Positions 31,688 through 41,541 of a stretch of 64,000 nucleotides of DNA are shown piece after piece. The notes under the pieces were generated by a model. The model made no database searches and was not told the origin of the DNA. It saw only the letters and a program-made list of their open reading frames with translations. The stretch is from a virus. The stretch is taken from positions 1 through 64,000 of IMG/VR virus record IMGVR_UViG_3300046002_006949. The stretch is one strand, 5' to 3'. The translations under genes were made by a program, and so were the position numbers. Position 1 is the stretch's first letter, and every line of letters starts with the position of its first letter.

Positions 31688-34197
31688 TGAGCGAACATCG
31701 CAACTGTTCCGCAATCACGTCGATGAATCCGAACCCACTTCGGGCAGACCGGCAGTTGCTCTGTATTCAATCATGGTTGGATGCAGGGCTTCGCGTGGTG
31801 GTAGTGAACACCGCTGAGGAACTATCCGTAATGACTTTACCGGAAGGAGTCAGCACGGTTGCGTGTGAAGACCTCACGGCCCTCTACGACCGCAAGACGC
31901 AATTGGTTTCTTCACTGGTCCGAGTTGGGATCGAGACCGGCGGGATGTTCATGTTGATCAATTCGGACATTGAGATCAGTGGAGACCTCACTCTTATTGA
32001 CGAGGCTATGAAACACCCGGACGAACTCACGATCGGAATTCGGTACAACCATCAGCCGGGAAGACGGTCCCACCCTACGCTGGAGACTTCCGGCCTCGAT
32101 GTTTTCCTGATGACTCCAGAACTCGCCGCAACTCTTCCCAAGGCACCATTCGGGATCGGAAAGCCAGTTTGGGATTACTGGATTCCGCACCATTTTCGAA
32201 GTCTCGGCATCAAGTTCAACTGGATTCGACGGCGGCTGTTTTTGCACGAGACACACGAACTCGGTTGGTCTCATCAGGAGTGGCAGCAAGGGGCGGATTA
32301 TCTTTGCGCAAACTACGATATCGTTTTGGGGTATGGGTCGGCTGAGTTCAGGATAAGTCTGGACAAGAATATTCGTGCCCCCGATCCCGTGGTCCAAACT
32401 GGGGGCTCCTGCCAGTGCGAACTCTCAGGCTTCTGCACTCTGCGAAACATCGCACTGAAGCCAACGCTGCAAACGCTTTGTAAACGCGACAAGGGCCGCA
32501 TTGACGCGATGCTGGCGGGCGAAGCGTACGTGTCGCCGCTGGCCAAGACAGCAACAAGCCCGCAGCGTAAATCCTGTAGCACGGGGAAGCGTGGCAAATG
32601 CACCGACTGCTCAAACGCTGGCACCCTCATGATGGCCGCGATCCAAGCGGATACAGGACAGCCCGTGTCTTGCGGTTCCTGCAAGACCTATTTGCTATCA
32701 CTCGACCGCATGTCAGCCCACGATCACGCCGCGATCACTCAGAAACTTTACGCGGAAATCTCATGGCCGCAATCATGGCGGGCGGCACATGGCGACAAGG
32801 ACGGACAGCGGAAGAGGATTGGTGAAATAGTGTCGGGCGTGTTGGCGATTGCGAAGACAACCTGCAAGGTGGTGAGGCCAGCCAGAGTTCCCGGAGTCAG
32901 GGCTTCCCGCAATCACCGCATGATGCGATTGTCAACGTCACAAATACAACTCAGAGACGCAGCCCAATCAGCACCACCACCGAAACCAGACCCGTTCACA
33001 GACACTCCCGTGATTCATTTCGGTGCCCACATGTGGCCGTTGAAACAATACTGGAGATGGCACGCAAAACTGTGGCGAGAACTGGCAGAGACAATCAACG
33101 GGCGATGCGTTGTCGGTATTGTTACTGATGATAACACGGCCCCGATCGAAGAAGTACAGGCAGCACTGGGTGACAGGTTCGAATTGTTTGTTTCTGCCAA
33201 CACTCCACAGGGCGAGAACCCCACGTTCCGTGAATTGCAGAACCGCATTCCGCAGGGGCAAAACGACGTTCTGATTTATGCTCATGCAAAGGGCGTTCGG
33301 GAACATACGGCGGCGTCTGAGTCGGTCAGGATATGGACAGAGTGCATGTACGAAACCGTGGTGTTTAATACATCCAAAGTCGTGCATAAGTTGTCCGAAG
33401 GTTACAAGTCTTTCGGTTCGTTTCGATCGTTTGGCAATGTACCGTTGACCCCCGCTAACAGTTGGCATTACTCCGGAACATTCTTCGCAGTACGGGCGAA
33501 ACACCTCGGACGAAAAACCGTTAAGACGGGCTACGGTGGTGTTGAGGCGTGGTGTGGAGATCACATACCAGCAGCCGAAGCGTGGAACGAGTTTGTGGAT
33601 TCTCCCGGCTTCAAATTTGGTTACGATCTGGCAGCGGTTTATCCTGCGATTGTAGATGCTCAGATGCAGTGGGAAGCGAACCGAATCGGCGGTATACGAT
33701 GCGAGCAGCACAAGCGAGAACTGGATTGGTTTATCGGGCAATTGAAAGCCACAGATCACATACTCGTAATCGGTTCTAAACACGGAGGACTCGAATCCGC
33801 AATCAAGCGAAGGCTTCCAGATGTTACAACGGTGGCGATTGATATCGCCCCACAGGTCGATAACTCTCAGGTGGTGATAGTCGGAAGCAGCACAGATCCC
33901 GACGTGCAACGCAAGGCTCGTGAGGCAGGTCCGTTTGATGTTGTGTTCATCGACGGTGACCATTCGTATGCGGGTGCGAAAGCTGACTGGGAATTTGCTC
34001 TCAGCTTACGACCGCCACTGATCGCATTCCACGACATCGCTGATGCAATCAAGCACCGGAATGAGGGCTGTCATGTCGACCGACTGTGGAGCGAGATCAA
34101 AACCGCAGGCCACAGGACGGACGAAAAGATTGTAGGTTGTGGCTGGGGTGGTATCGGCATTGTTTGGAGGGATGAAAATGCACGCAACGGCGTATGA
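31687..34197 (+). CDS. Multidomain glycosyltransferase and methyltransferase
   Basis: An 836-residue fusion. Residues 1-230 resemble a GT-A glycosyltransferase (WLDAGLRVVVVNTAEEL, FMLINSDIEISGD with an acidic motif). Residues about 240-350 are cysteine-rich (CSTGKRGKCTDCSN, CGSCKTYLLS). Residues about 430-680 look like a second glycosyltransferase (VLIYAHAKGVREHTAASESV, NSWHYSGTFFAVRAKHL). Residues about 690-836 are a class I SAM methyltransferase (ILVIGSKHGGLESAI, FIDGDHSYAGAKADWE, LIAFHDIAD). Together these suggest stepwise synthesis or capping of a methylated glycan on a virion or host surface molecule. ATG overlaps the previous stop by one base. Low-GC composition and position in a tail operon suggest acquisition. 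Confidence 0.7.
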   Translation: MSEHRNCSAITSMNPNPLRADRQLLCIQSWLDAGLRVVVVNTAEELSVMTLPEGVSTVACEDLTALYDRKTQLVSSLVRVGIETGGMFMLINSDIEISGDLTLIDEAMKHPDELTIGIRYNHQPGRRSHPTLETSGLDVFLMTPELAATLPKAPFGIGKPVWDYWIPHHFRSLGIKFNWIRRRLFLHETHELGWSHQEWQQGADYLCANYDIVLGYGSAEFRISLDKNIRAPDPVVQTGGSCQCELSGFCTLRNIALKPTLQTLCKRDKGRIDAMLAGEAYVSPLAKTATSPQRKSCSTGKRGKCTDCSNAGTLMMAAIQADTGQPVSCGSCKTYLLSLDRMSAHDHAAITQKLYAEISWPQSWRAAHGDKDGQRKRIGEIVSGVLAIAKTTCKVVRPARVPGVRASRNHRMMRLSTSQIQLRDAAQSAPPPKPDPFTDTPVIHFGAHMWPLKQYWRWHAKLWRELAETINGRCVVGIVTDDNTAPIEEVQAALGDRFELFVSANTPQGENPTFRELQNRIPQGQNDVLIYAHAKGVREHTAASESVRIWTECMYETVVFNTSKVVHKLSEGYKSFGSFRSFGNVPLTPANSWHYSGTFFAVRAKHLGRKTVKTGYGGVEAWCGDHIPAAEAWNEFVDSPGFKFGYDLAAVYPAIVDAQMQWEANRIGGIRCEQHKRELDWFIGQLKATDHILVIGSKHGGLESAIKRRLPDVTTVAIDIAPQVDNSQVVIVGSSTDPDVQRKAREAGPFDVVFIDGDHSYAGAKADWEFALSLRPPLIAFHDIADAIKHRNEGCHVDRLWSEIKTAGHRTDEKIVGCGWGGIGIVWRDENARNGV

Positions 34198-34669
34198 ATA
34201 CGTTTCGCAGTTCTCGATATATTTTCCATCGACGGTTATCGAGATTGGCAGTCGCGACCTGAATGGCTCGGTTCGCCCGTTGTTTCCGGGAGCCACATGG
34301 ATTGGCCTCGATCTGTATCTGGGGCCATCTGTCGACATCGTGACGAACGCTCTGGATTACACGCCTGCGGAACTTGTCGACATGGTGATTTGCTGCGAGG
34401 TCTTTGAGCACACATCAAACTGGGGTGAGATCCTGACGCACGCAGCAACGTGGCTGAAGCCAGGCGGGCGAATCGTCATCACCTGCGCTGGCCCCGGTCG
34501 AGATCCGCACTCAGCAATTGACGGTGGGCAACTACATCCCGATGAGCATTACGCAAATATCAGTCAGGATCAAATGGCCGAGGAGCTGCACTACGCAGGC
34601 TTCTCACGGATCGACGTGAGTGGCAACGAGCACTGGCGAGACACCTACGCGATTGCACTGAAAGCATAG
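34178..34669 (+). CDS. Class I SAM-dependent methyltransferase
   Basis: A 163-residue methyltransferase of the Methyltransf_11 type: VIEIGSRDLNGSV (motif I), WIGLDLYLGPSVDIV (motif II acidic end), DMVICCEVFEHTSNW (motif IV with catalytic region), TWLKPGGRIVITCAGPGR (motif V). The ATG at 34178 sits an ideal distance behind GGAGGG and overlaps the upstream gene by 20 bases. It probably methylates a sugar made by the preceding enzyme; substrate not shown. Confidence 0.75.
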   Translation: MHATAYEYVSQFSIYFPSTVIEIGSRDLNGSVRPLFPGATWIGLDLYLGPSVDIVTNALDYTPAELVDMVICCEVFEHTSNWGEILTHAATWLKPGGRIVITCAGPGRDPHSAIDGGQLHPDEHYANISQDQMAEELHYAGFSRIDVSGNEHWRDTYAIALKA

Positions 34670-34711
34670 TTACGGCCGGGCGGCCCCCAATAAGACGGGG
34701 CAAGCCCAACG

Positions 34712-34762
34712 ACGGAGCCTGGGAAGGGCCTGCCTCGATCGGGGCAGGTCCGCTCCGTTTTC
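34712..34762 (+). terminator. Terminator after the glycan cassette
   Basis: Outer stem ACGGAGC (34712-34718) with GCTCCGT (34752-34758) encloses a GC-rich inner stem (GGCCTGCC with GGCAGGTC) and is followed by TTTTCT. It closes the transcript ending at 34669. Confidence 0.7.
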
Positions 34763-34827
34763 TACTAGACATGGTTTGTCAAGCACGATACACTGTCGAT
34801 TCAACATTTTCCCACCGGAGAGAAGTC

Positions 34828-36798
34828 ATGGCAGATCGTCCTCAATTTCGCACTCGTCGCCCGCTCACCCGGCCCACGGGCCCGATCGATGGGAGGTATT
34901 TGACACACATTCGGCCAACGGCGAACCCGATGTCGCCGGGGAGAAACGGCCTGAGTTCCATACAAGGGGTTAACAACATTCTGGACAGTCAGATGAATTC
35001 CTCCCTCAACCGAAGGATAGACGCTACTGCCGCTCAGACAGCAGCCCGGGGGAGTTCTGGCTTTGTTACCCAGATGCCCTCAGGCCGCGTCCCGATGGGT
35101 CAAGGTACGGTGAGTCAAGGTACGGTGAGTCCATATGAGCGGTACGGGGAATCTCTGCCACCTGCAGGATTTTCAATGGGGACCGTATCGCCTGATGCGC
35201 AGGTGGAATTCCTGCGACGGGTAGGGGGGTCGGTTAACAACATTCTGGACAGTCAGATGGATTCCTCCCTCAACCGAAGGATAAACGCTACTGCCGCTCA
35301 GACAGCAGCCCGGGGGGGTTCTGGCTTTGTTACCCAGATGCCCTCAGGCCGCGTCCCGATGTCCCCCTTGGCCAGCAACGCCCAGCCACAGGGCAACCCC
35401 TTCATGGACGAGCAGGAAGCCGCAGTGGCGGACCAGGGGCTGATAGACCGACTGGAGGCTCAAGTCCGTCAGATGCAGGCAGCCAATCCGAAAGTACCTG
35501 GGTCTCCCGGAATAAGCCCATACGCAGCTCAGGACGAAGCGATGCGACAACAGGAGGTTCAGGGCCGTCGCACAGGTCAGTTTCTGGATGACAACCCAAT
35601 GGCGGGTTCCTCAACGGACGCAAACCGTATAGCCCGTAGCATCCCGACAGACATCTACAACCGGCAGACTGCCGGGGCATCAAACGGGTACGAGGGCAAC
35701 ATCGCGTACGCCAACGACCCGGATCGGTACAACCCGATGGACCCCAGAACGCAGGCTATCCAGCAGAGAAACGCAGCCAGCCAGACAGCGGGTCGGCCGG
35801 TTGGAGGTGATGATCGATTCACAGGGAACAATCCCCTCGCACAACGTGCTGCCCAGCAAGGTCTGGATGAGCAGCGGGAGGCCCGTGGCGAAGGTGTATT
35901 CATCCAGCCCGGTGGACGTGGTCAGCCGTTGCAGTTCATCCCTAACCGCCGATCCCCTGAGGAAGCGTACCAGAATGCCATGGCCCAAGAGCGTCCTGAA
36001 GCAAAGTTGGCAAAGTACAACGAACGAGAGGCCCGCATCCGGGAGCTTCAGGCTAACCGCAGGTCGAGTATGCCCCCGGGTGAGTATGATAAACTCCGGG
36101 CCAAACAGGTCGACTTTGCGGCAAAGAAAGCCGCGGAGCACGAAGCGTTCAAGGCCGCCAACGGTGGTAAGAACTACGCCCAGGCTCGTCGTGAGAATAC
36201 CCGAGCGAAACACCAAGACGGTAGGTTCAAGCGGGACGTTAGACGTGGGATGAACCCAATGTCCCCGGGAGCTTTTGCGGCTCATCCGGAAGCAGGCGCA
36301 CGGTTCAGGAATGCCTATGCACAAGCTGGTAAGGGTGCCGATAAAGTACAGAACCCAATGACGGTCCCCTTCCAGCCGGGGGCACCAGACACACCCGAGA
36401 ACCGTCAGGCGAGGGGTGACGCCCGTAAGCAATTCAGCGAGACAAGTCCGACGTTGGCGGCTCATGGACTGACGGCGGACTCATCCCCCGCGGATGTTGC
36501 AGACTCCTTTGCTTTCGCCCCTGGGGACATATCAGACGCGGGGCTCCAAGAGTACCACGGGTTTATCAAATCACTTGAACCCGGAATTAACGGAGCTTCA
36601 CCTTTCGCGGACATGCAAGCAACCTCACCAGAGACGTTTGCGATGTTGGAGGAGGCCCGGAACTTTCCTGCGGATACGAAACCCGAAGTACTTCGTGCTT
36701 GGCACAATAAGTACAAGGAGGCAGCGGCCCGGCAGCGAGCAAAGGCTCAAGGCGAGTACAAGGTTCAACCATCCGGGATGGAAGGGGTGGGTCCTTAA
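34828..36798 (+). CDS. Large disordered repetitive virion protein (unknown)
   Basis: A 656-residue protein rich in Gln, Arg, Asn, Gly and Pro with no recognised domain. Two copies of a 43-residue repeat (VNNILDSQMNSSLNRR ... GFVTQMPSGRVPM) lie at residues 48-90 and 136-178, encoded by 129-base direct repeats. Short helices with charged repeats follow (REARIRELQANRRS, KAAEHEAFKAANGG). The ATG at 34828 follows GGAGAGAAGTC. Position before the 1560-residue late protein suggests an internal virion or ejection protein; low complexity limits the call. Confidence 0.55.
   Translation: MADRPQFRTRRPLTRPTGPIDGRYLTHIRPTANPMSPGRNGLSSIQGVNNILDSQMNSSLNRRIDATAAQTAARGSSGFVTQMPSGRVPMGQGTVSQGTVSPYERYGESLPPAGFSMGTVSPDAQVEFLRRVGGSVNNILDSQMDSSLNRRINATAAQTAARGGSGFVTQMPSGRVPMSPLASNAQPQGNPFMDEQEAAVADQGLIDRLEAQVRQMQAANPKVPGSPGISPYAAQDEAMRQQEVQGRRTGQFLDDNPMAGSSTDANRIARSIPTDIYNRQTAGASNGYEGNIAYANDPDRYNPMDPRTQAIQQRNAASQTAGRPVGGDDRFTGNNPLAQRAAQQGLDEQREARGEGVFIQPGGRGQPLQFIPNRRSPEEAYQNAMAQERPEAKLAKYNEREARIRELQANRRSSMPPGEYDKLRAKQVDFAAKKAAEHEAFKAANGGKNYAQARRENTRAKHQDGRFKRDVRRGMNPMSPGAFAAHPEAGARFRNAYAQAGKGADKVQNPMTVPFQPGAPDTPENRQARGDARKQFSETSPTLAAHGLTADSSPADVADSFAFAPGDISDAGLQEYHGFIKSLEPGINGASPFADMQATSPETFAMLEEARNFPADTKPEVLRAWHNKYKEAAARQRAKAQGEYKVQPSGMEGVGP
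34969..35097 (+). repeat. 129-base direct repeat, copy 1
   Basis: Starts GTTAACAACATTCTGGACAG. Differs from copy 2 (35233-35361) at 3 of 129 positions by eye, all three changing the encoded residue (Asn/Asp, Asp/Asn, Ser/Gly). In frame with the gene 34828-36798. Confidence 0.9.
35101..35130 (+). repeat. 15-base tandem duplication
   Basis: CAAGGTACGGTGAGT occurs twice in succession (35101-35115, 35116-35130) and encodes GQGTVS-type peptide repeats immediately after repeat copy 1. Confidence 0.85.
35233..35361 (+). repeat. 129-base direct repeat, copy 2
   Basis: Second copy of 34969-35097, offset by 264 bases and in the same reading frame. Near identity implies a recent duplication or ongoing recombination. 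Confidence 0.9.
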
Positions 36799-36801
36799 TC
36801 A

Positions 36802-39800
36802 ATGCCATCTCTTTCTCAGCTTCTTAACGCTATGCCTCAACCCGGCACCCAGCAGGCCCCCTCCGAATCGGGCGGTAGCCTGCTGGACACGCTCGGTGCT
36901 GTCGGAGGTGCGTCTCTCGGGGCTGTCGCGTCCGCAGGTAACTTCCTCGACCTGCCGACCTCGTCGATCCGAGACGTACTTGCCGGCGAGAATCCATTCG
37001 ACCAGTGGATGACTCCTCTGACAGACCAGAACCGAACCAGCGGTCGCGGACTGCTGGAGAAGTACGGTATGCGGGCCAACAAGGAGACCGGTATCGGCGG
37101 CTGGTTCTCTGACCCGGGTGAAGGTCTACGCGACATCGCTGGGTTCGGGGTCGAGGTACTACTCGACCCCTTCGGGCCGCTGACCAAAGGTACGAAGATG
37201 GCGGCTGGGGCTGCCAGTCTGGTTGACCGGGCTCACCCTCTCGTCAAGGCTCTGGCCAAAGGGGGACTGTACGCCTTCGACAAACTACCAGAGAAGGCAG
37301 TTGGGTCGATCAAAGATACTCTCATGGCCGGCGGCCGAGGTGTCAAAGCACTGTTCAACGTGGCGAGTGAAGGTATCACCGACCCATACGTCATGCGTGT
37401 GAAGGAGACAGCACACAAAGCCGCAGCGATGTTCCGCGAAGAGGCCAACCTCCGGACCATAGAGGTGATCCAGCTCGCCAACAAATCGGGGTTCAACCTT
37501 CAGGTTGATGACGCCCTTGACATGAGCGACTCGAAGAACTGGTTAGAGGATGGGTCCTCCCTGAAAGTGGCGGCCCGTGAAGACCAGATGTGGAGATACC
37601 TCGAAGGAACGTACGACCCGTCGAACGCTAAGTTTGACCAGGGCGATCTCGTCACCGGCATGGACGGAGCCCCGAAAGAGGTCGAGTACCTGAACCGCAC
37701 AGCCACCGGTACTCAGGTGAAACTTGTCGACGATGACAAGCTGTACGACTACCACGAGCTGCAGGCCCACTGGGTCGCCGCGACCGAAACGATCCCGGAC
37801 GAACTCATGCCGGCCCTTGACCGGATCAAGACATACCGCGATGGGCTTCGGGACCGGGCGGAACCGCTTGGCCTGAACATCGGCGAACTGTTTGACCGTC
37901 ACATCGACTTCGCACATCGACGCAAGGGCAGTGACCTCCGCCGGGCCGAGTCCATCATTGGTATTGGGGCTCCCGGTTGGACCCGAAAGAACTACGCCAA
38001 CCTCGCGTCTACGCTGCAGGTCAAGGGCAGTCGTGAGATGAAGTACAAATCCTTCGTCGACGGCACTCCCGGCGTTGATAAGTTGTTCGGAGACAAAATA
38101 TGGGAAACCGTGTTTAACCAGGTCAATGACGAGGCAACTGCCCCGTTCGTCGTCAACGGTGTACCCCATCGGATTCTGCCTGACATGGTCGGCATGAAGC
38201 ACCTCGATGAAGTTGCGTCTGCTCTCGACATGACGGCGGAGGAGATGCTGCGGGACATGATGATAGGTCGGGCCGTCAATAAGACGAACACCCGGGCCTA
38301 CACCACAGCACCCGGGGTGTACGACGTCGTACAGAACGCCTCGAAGATCGGTGAGATGGGCGTTGAGATCGTTGACGGTGTTGCCACGGTCAAACACTCA
38401 ATGCCGGTTGACGGTAGCCTTGATGACGCACTGCACGACGTGGAGTGGCATCTCGCCCGCCAGAAGGCTGCGACCCGAATACAGGTTGACGTTAACCCGG
38501 CCGATGGTAGTAAGTTGAAGGACTTCGGGTACGTCCCGGACGGCATCAACCAGGACGGTACGGAGCGATGGTACAAGGCCCTCCATGATGCCGAAGCATC
38601 GGCCAACGACGCACCTCGGTACCTGCCGAAGGCAGAGGCTGTTGCACGTATCAAGAACATCATGGACTTTTACGCCAACGCTGTGAAGCAGGGCAACGTC
38701 CCGGGCGTACAGCCGGGCGTCGGTTGGTGGAAGTCCTTCACTGACATCCGACTGAATGCTGACGGTACCGAGCGTGTGATCAACACCAATCCAGCCAAGT
38801 CCGGTTTTGTCGAGGTCAACGCGGCCAACATAACCGACCCCGCGATCCGTGCCAACTTCACCAGCATGGTAGACTACGATCATGCTGTCAATGCGGTACA
38901 GGGTGGCGAGACCATCTGGGTCGGTGTGCAGAAGAAGAAGGGTAAGGCGGCCGAGCTGTTGATGCTGAGGCCGACCATGCGTCACCAGATCGAGGCCCAG
39001 CGGGATAAGTTACTGGCCGGGCTGGACGCTGCACTGAGCAAGAACCCGCTGACCCAGAGCGAAGCCATCACCGACACTGTCCACGCAGGTATCACTCGGA
39101 ACTACGGCGACAAGGTCGACCAGTGGATGCCAGAGTTTGATGAGGACAGCGGGAAGATCATCGCCTCCAGTGCTGACGGCCCGGTACACAAGGCCGGACT
39201 GAAGGAATACCACGGTACATTCTCTGAACTGATGGAACGTGGTGCCGATGGCCGCCTGACGAAGCCGATGGATGCCCTTCTCCGGATGGACGCCGACAGC
39301 CTCAAGGCGTTGATGTTCACCGACTCGCAGATCCGGGAGCTTGGCGACCTGCGTGAAGCTGTCAACCTCACACAAGACGTATCGATCGGTCTCGTCGACA
39401 GGCACCGAGCGTTGGCCGACGAACTCGGTACGCACATTGAGAAGCGGTACAACAAGATGTACGAGGGATCAGCCCTCGTCAGCAACCTGGACTACCTGAA
39501 CCGGAACGCCGGGGCTATCTCCCTGCTGGAGTCGACCAAGACCTTCCTGTCGAAGGCTGTTGTGGACGCACGGTCTAACCCTGAACGGTTCGGTGTCGGC
39601 AAGCCCGGCGGCGACCTTGAGGTCAACTACGATCTGAACAACAAGCGGGGTATGACGTTCGCCGAGTCGATGGACCAGGGTTTCTTCGGTGAGAATATTA
39701 CTGCCAGCAAATTCATCGAGTCGATGCGGCAGGAACTGATCAGCGTCGGTGCGTTCAAGAACGTCGACAATGCAGACGAGATCGCAGCCCAACTGGGAGA

Positions 39801-41484
39801 GATCAAATCGTTGCGGCTCCTGTCCGGCACATGGACCCAGCTCAAGACCATGAATGAGATGGCTCACATGACTGACCTGCCTGAGCTGGGGACACCGCTC
39901 CGCTGGGCACAGAACCTGATGGCGGTTGAGAAGGCGGGTCTGTTGAGCGTAACGCCAACGACCGGTATGAGAGACGGTCTGTCCTCGTACTTCAATGCAG
40001 TGATAATGGGCGACATGAATCCGCTGGCCGCATTGAAGTACGGCAAGAAGGCGATGTCGTTCACACGAGGTATGCCTGTTGACCCGGGTAAAGGTATTGC
40101 TGACCTCGAAGCGTACCTGTCAAGCCGGGGCCTGGAGTCGAATGCGAACACCCGGGCTGAAGCATTCCAGAACATGTGGAATGCTCACTACGCATCGGGG
40201 TCTACGCACCCCAACGTCGTGACGGCGGACGCTACCCGCATGGCCGAATCCGATTCGTCGATGGCTGTCATGAAGAACGCTGTTGGTGGCCAGCCGAAAG
40301 AATTCCTCGAAGGGATGAAGCGGACGATACAGAAACCGTGGAAGGCTCTGGACCCACGAGTCGAGGGCACGTCGATGACCGACGAGCTTGGCCGAAAAGT
40401 CAAACGGTCGGTCGGGGAGAACACCCTCGTTCAGTCGATGAATGGTTTCCGCGGTATGATAGATACCGCGGTCAGATCGACGTACGTCCTGGACCGCGTC
40501 ACTAAGAAGGGTATGACTGTCGCACAGGCTCTGGCCGATGCAGACCGGGTCCTGATGAATGCGGACCCGAAGAACTTCACTCGGTTCGAATCCAAGTTCA
40601 TGAAGTCAGCGTTCCCCTTCTACTCCTTCATGCGACAGAGTCTTCCTCTGTTCTTGTCAGAGATGATGGTCAACCCCGGCGGCAAGCTCGGCATGACTAT
40701 CCGAGGATCTCGACTGGCACAAGGTGAAGGTGACGAGTATGTCCCATACCAGTACCTCGACTCAGCGGCTGTCCCTATTGGGCAGGCAGACGACGGGGCG
40801 TTGAAGTACCTGACGTCGCTTGGCATGATGCACGAAGATGCCGTCAAGTACGCCGGCAACGCTTTGCAGGGTGACGCACGGGGTTTGATGCAGCACGCTC
40901 TAAGCTCGGCTAACCCCGCGGCCAAGTGGTTTATTGAGTACAGCACGAACACATCGCTGTTTAGCCAGGGTCCGATGGGTGGTCGACGACTGGACGACCT
41001 CGACCCAACGATGGGGCGTATCGCTACCAACATCGGTCTGCAGAGTGAAGACGCCTCGGGCAGAGCACGCCCGGTTGGCAGCTCAATGCTTGAGTCTCTG
41101 GCATCGGCAGGACCTCTGTCCCGCATGTTGTCTACGGCCAAGATGCTAACCACCAGCAGTGACCGGTTGTCATCCGGGGATAAAGTACTCAGGATGCTGT
41201 CCGGGGTCCGCGTCGAGAATGTGACACAGGAGCAGGTGACACGAGACCTGCGAGACAGACTGAACGCGATCCAGATCCAACTGGGTGCTCGGCCACTCAC
41301 GACTGTCAGCGGTGCGGGGAAACTCAAAGCATTCGCCGCTGAGCAGGGCGATACGGAAACCGTTGATAAACTGACCCGGATCGAGGCCGCCCTGTCCGCC
41401 CAACGTAAGATCGTGGCCGACCAGAAGAAGAAATCTAAAGAACCCACCAAAGCTCTGATTGACAGACTAAGGGAACTCCGGTAG
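36802..41484 (+). CDS. Giant virion/internal protein of 1560 residues
   Basis: The largest gene of the window. Residues 45-126 repeat the N-terminal module of the protein at 14743 (SSIRDVLAGENPFDQWMTPL, then GLRDIAGFGVEVLLDPF); both proteins begin MPSL. The rest is mainly helical. Near the C-terminus, FMKSAFPFYSFMRQSLPLFL and following text match a motif I associate with the end of large phage internal or polyvalent proteins. Candidates are an ejection protein, an internal core protein, or the tape measure: no other gene has the expected tape measure length. No transglycosylase or peptidase motif was found. The ATG is the first in the frame, with a G-rich stretch about 14 bases upstream. Confidence 0.6.
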   Translation: MPSLSQLLNAMPQPGTQQAPSESGGSLLDTLGAVGGASLGAVASAGNFLDLPTSSIRDVLAGENPFDQWMTPLTDQNRTSGRGLLEKYGMRANKETGIGGWFSDPGEGLRDIAGFGVEVLLDPFGPLTKGTKMAAGAASLVDRAHPLVKALAKGGLYAFDKLPEKAVGSIKDTLMAGGRGVKALFNVASEGITDPYVMRVKETAHKAAAMFREEANLRTIEVIQLANKSGFNLQVDDALDMSDSKNWLEDGSSLKVAAREDQMWRYLEGTYDPSNAKFDQGDLVTGMDGAPKEVEYLNRTATGTQVKLVDDDKLYDYHELQAHWVAATETIPDELMPALDRIKTYRDGLRDRAEPLGLNIGELFDRHIDFAHRRKGSDLRRAESIIGIGAPGWTRKNYANLASTLQVKGSREMKYKSFVDGTPGVDKLFGDKIWETVFNQVNDEATAPFVVNGVPHRILPDMVGMKHLDEVASALDMTAEEMLRDMMIGRAVNKTNTRAYTTAPGVYDVVQNASKIGEMGVEIVDGVATVKHSMPVDGSLDDALHDVEWHLARQKAATRIQVDVNPADGSKLKDFGYVPDGINQDGTERWYKALHDAEASANDAPRYLPKAEAVARIKNIMDFYANAVKQGNVPGVQPGVGWWKSFTDIRLNADGTERVINTNPAKSGFVEVNAANITDPAIRANFTSMVDYDHAVNAVQGGETIWVGVQKKKGKAAELLMLRPTMRHQIEAQRDKLLAGLDAALSKNPLTQSEAITDTVHAGITRNYGDKVDQWMPEFDEDSGKIIASSADGPVHKAGLKEYHGTFSELMERGADGRLTKPMDALLRMDADSLKALMFTDSQIRELGDLREAVNLTQDVSIGLVDRHRALADELGTHIEKRYNKMYEGSALVSNLDYLNRNAGAISLLESTKTFLSKAVVDARSNPERFGVGKPGGDLEVNYDLNNKRGMTFAESMDQGFFGENITASKFIESMRQELISVGAFKNVDNADEIAAQLGEIKSLRLLSGTWTQLKTMNEMAHMTDLPELGTPLRWAQNLMAVEKAGLLSVTPTTGMRDGLSSYFNAVIMGDMNPLAALKYGKKAMSFTRGMPVDPGKGIADLEAYLSSRGLESNANTRAEAFQNMWNAHYASGSTHPNVVTADATRMAESDSSMAVMKNAVGGQPKEFLEGMKRTIQKPWKALDPRVEGTSMTDELGRKVKRSVGENTLVQSMNGFRGMIDTAVRSTYVLDRVTKKGMTVAQALADADRVLMNADPKNFTRFESKFMKSAFPFYSFMRQSLPLFLSEMMVNPGGKLGMTIRGSRLAQGEGDEYVPYQYLDSAAVPIGQADDGALKYLTSLGMMHEDAVKYAGNALQGDARGLMQHALSSANPAAKWFIEYSTNTSLFSQGPMGGRRLDDLDPTMGRIATNIGLQSEDASGRARPVGSSMLESLASAGPLSRMLSTAKMLTTSSDRLSSGDKVLRMLSGVRVENVTQEQVTRDLRDRLNAIQIQLGARPLTTVSGAGKLKAFAAEQGDTETVDKLTRIEAALSAQRKIVADQKKKSKEPTKALIDRLRELR

Positions 41485-41541
41485 CATTTTCCTACTATTG
41501 AGAATTTCACTGCACAGTGAAAACCCGGTATGGAGGAAAAC

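Noticed and set aside
32968-33963. 331-residue minus-strand frame opposite the glycosyltransferase gene
   Set aside because: No recognisable motif or start signal; the plus-strand frame has domain-like patterns throughout.
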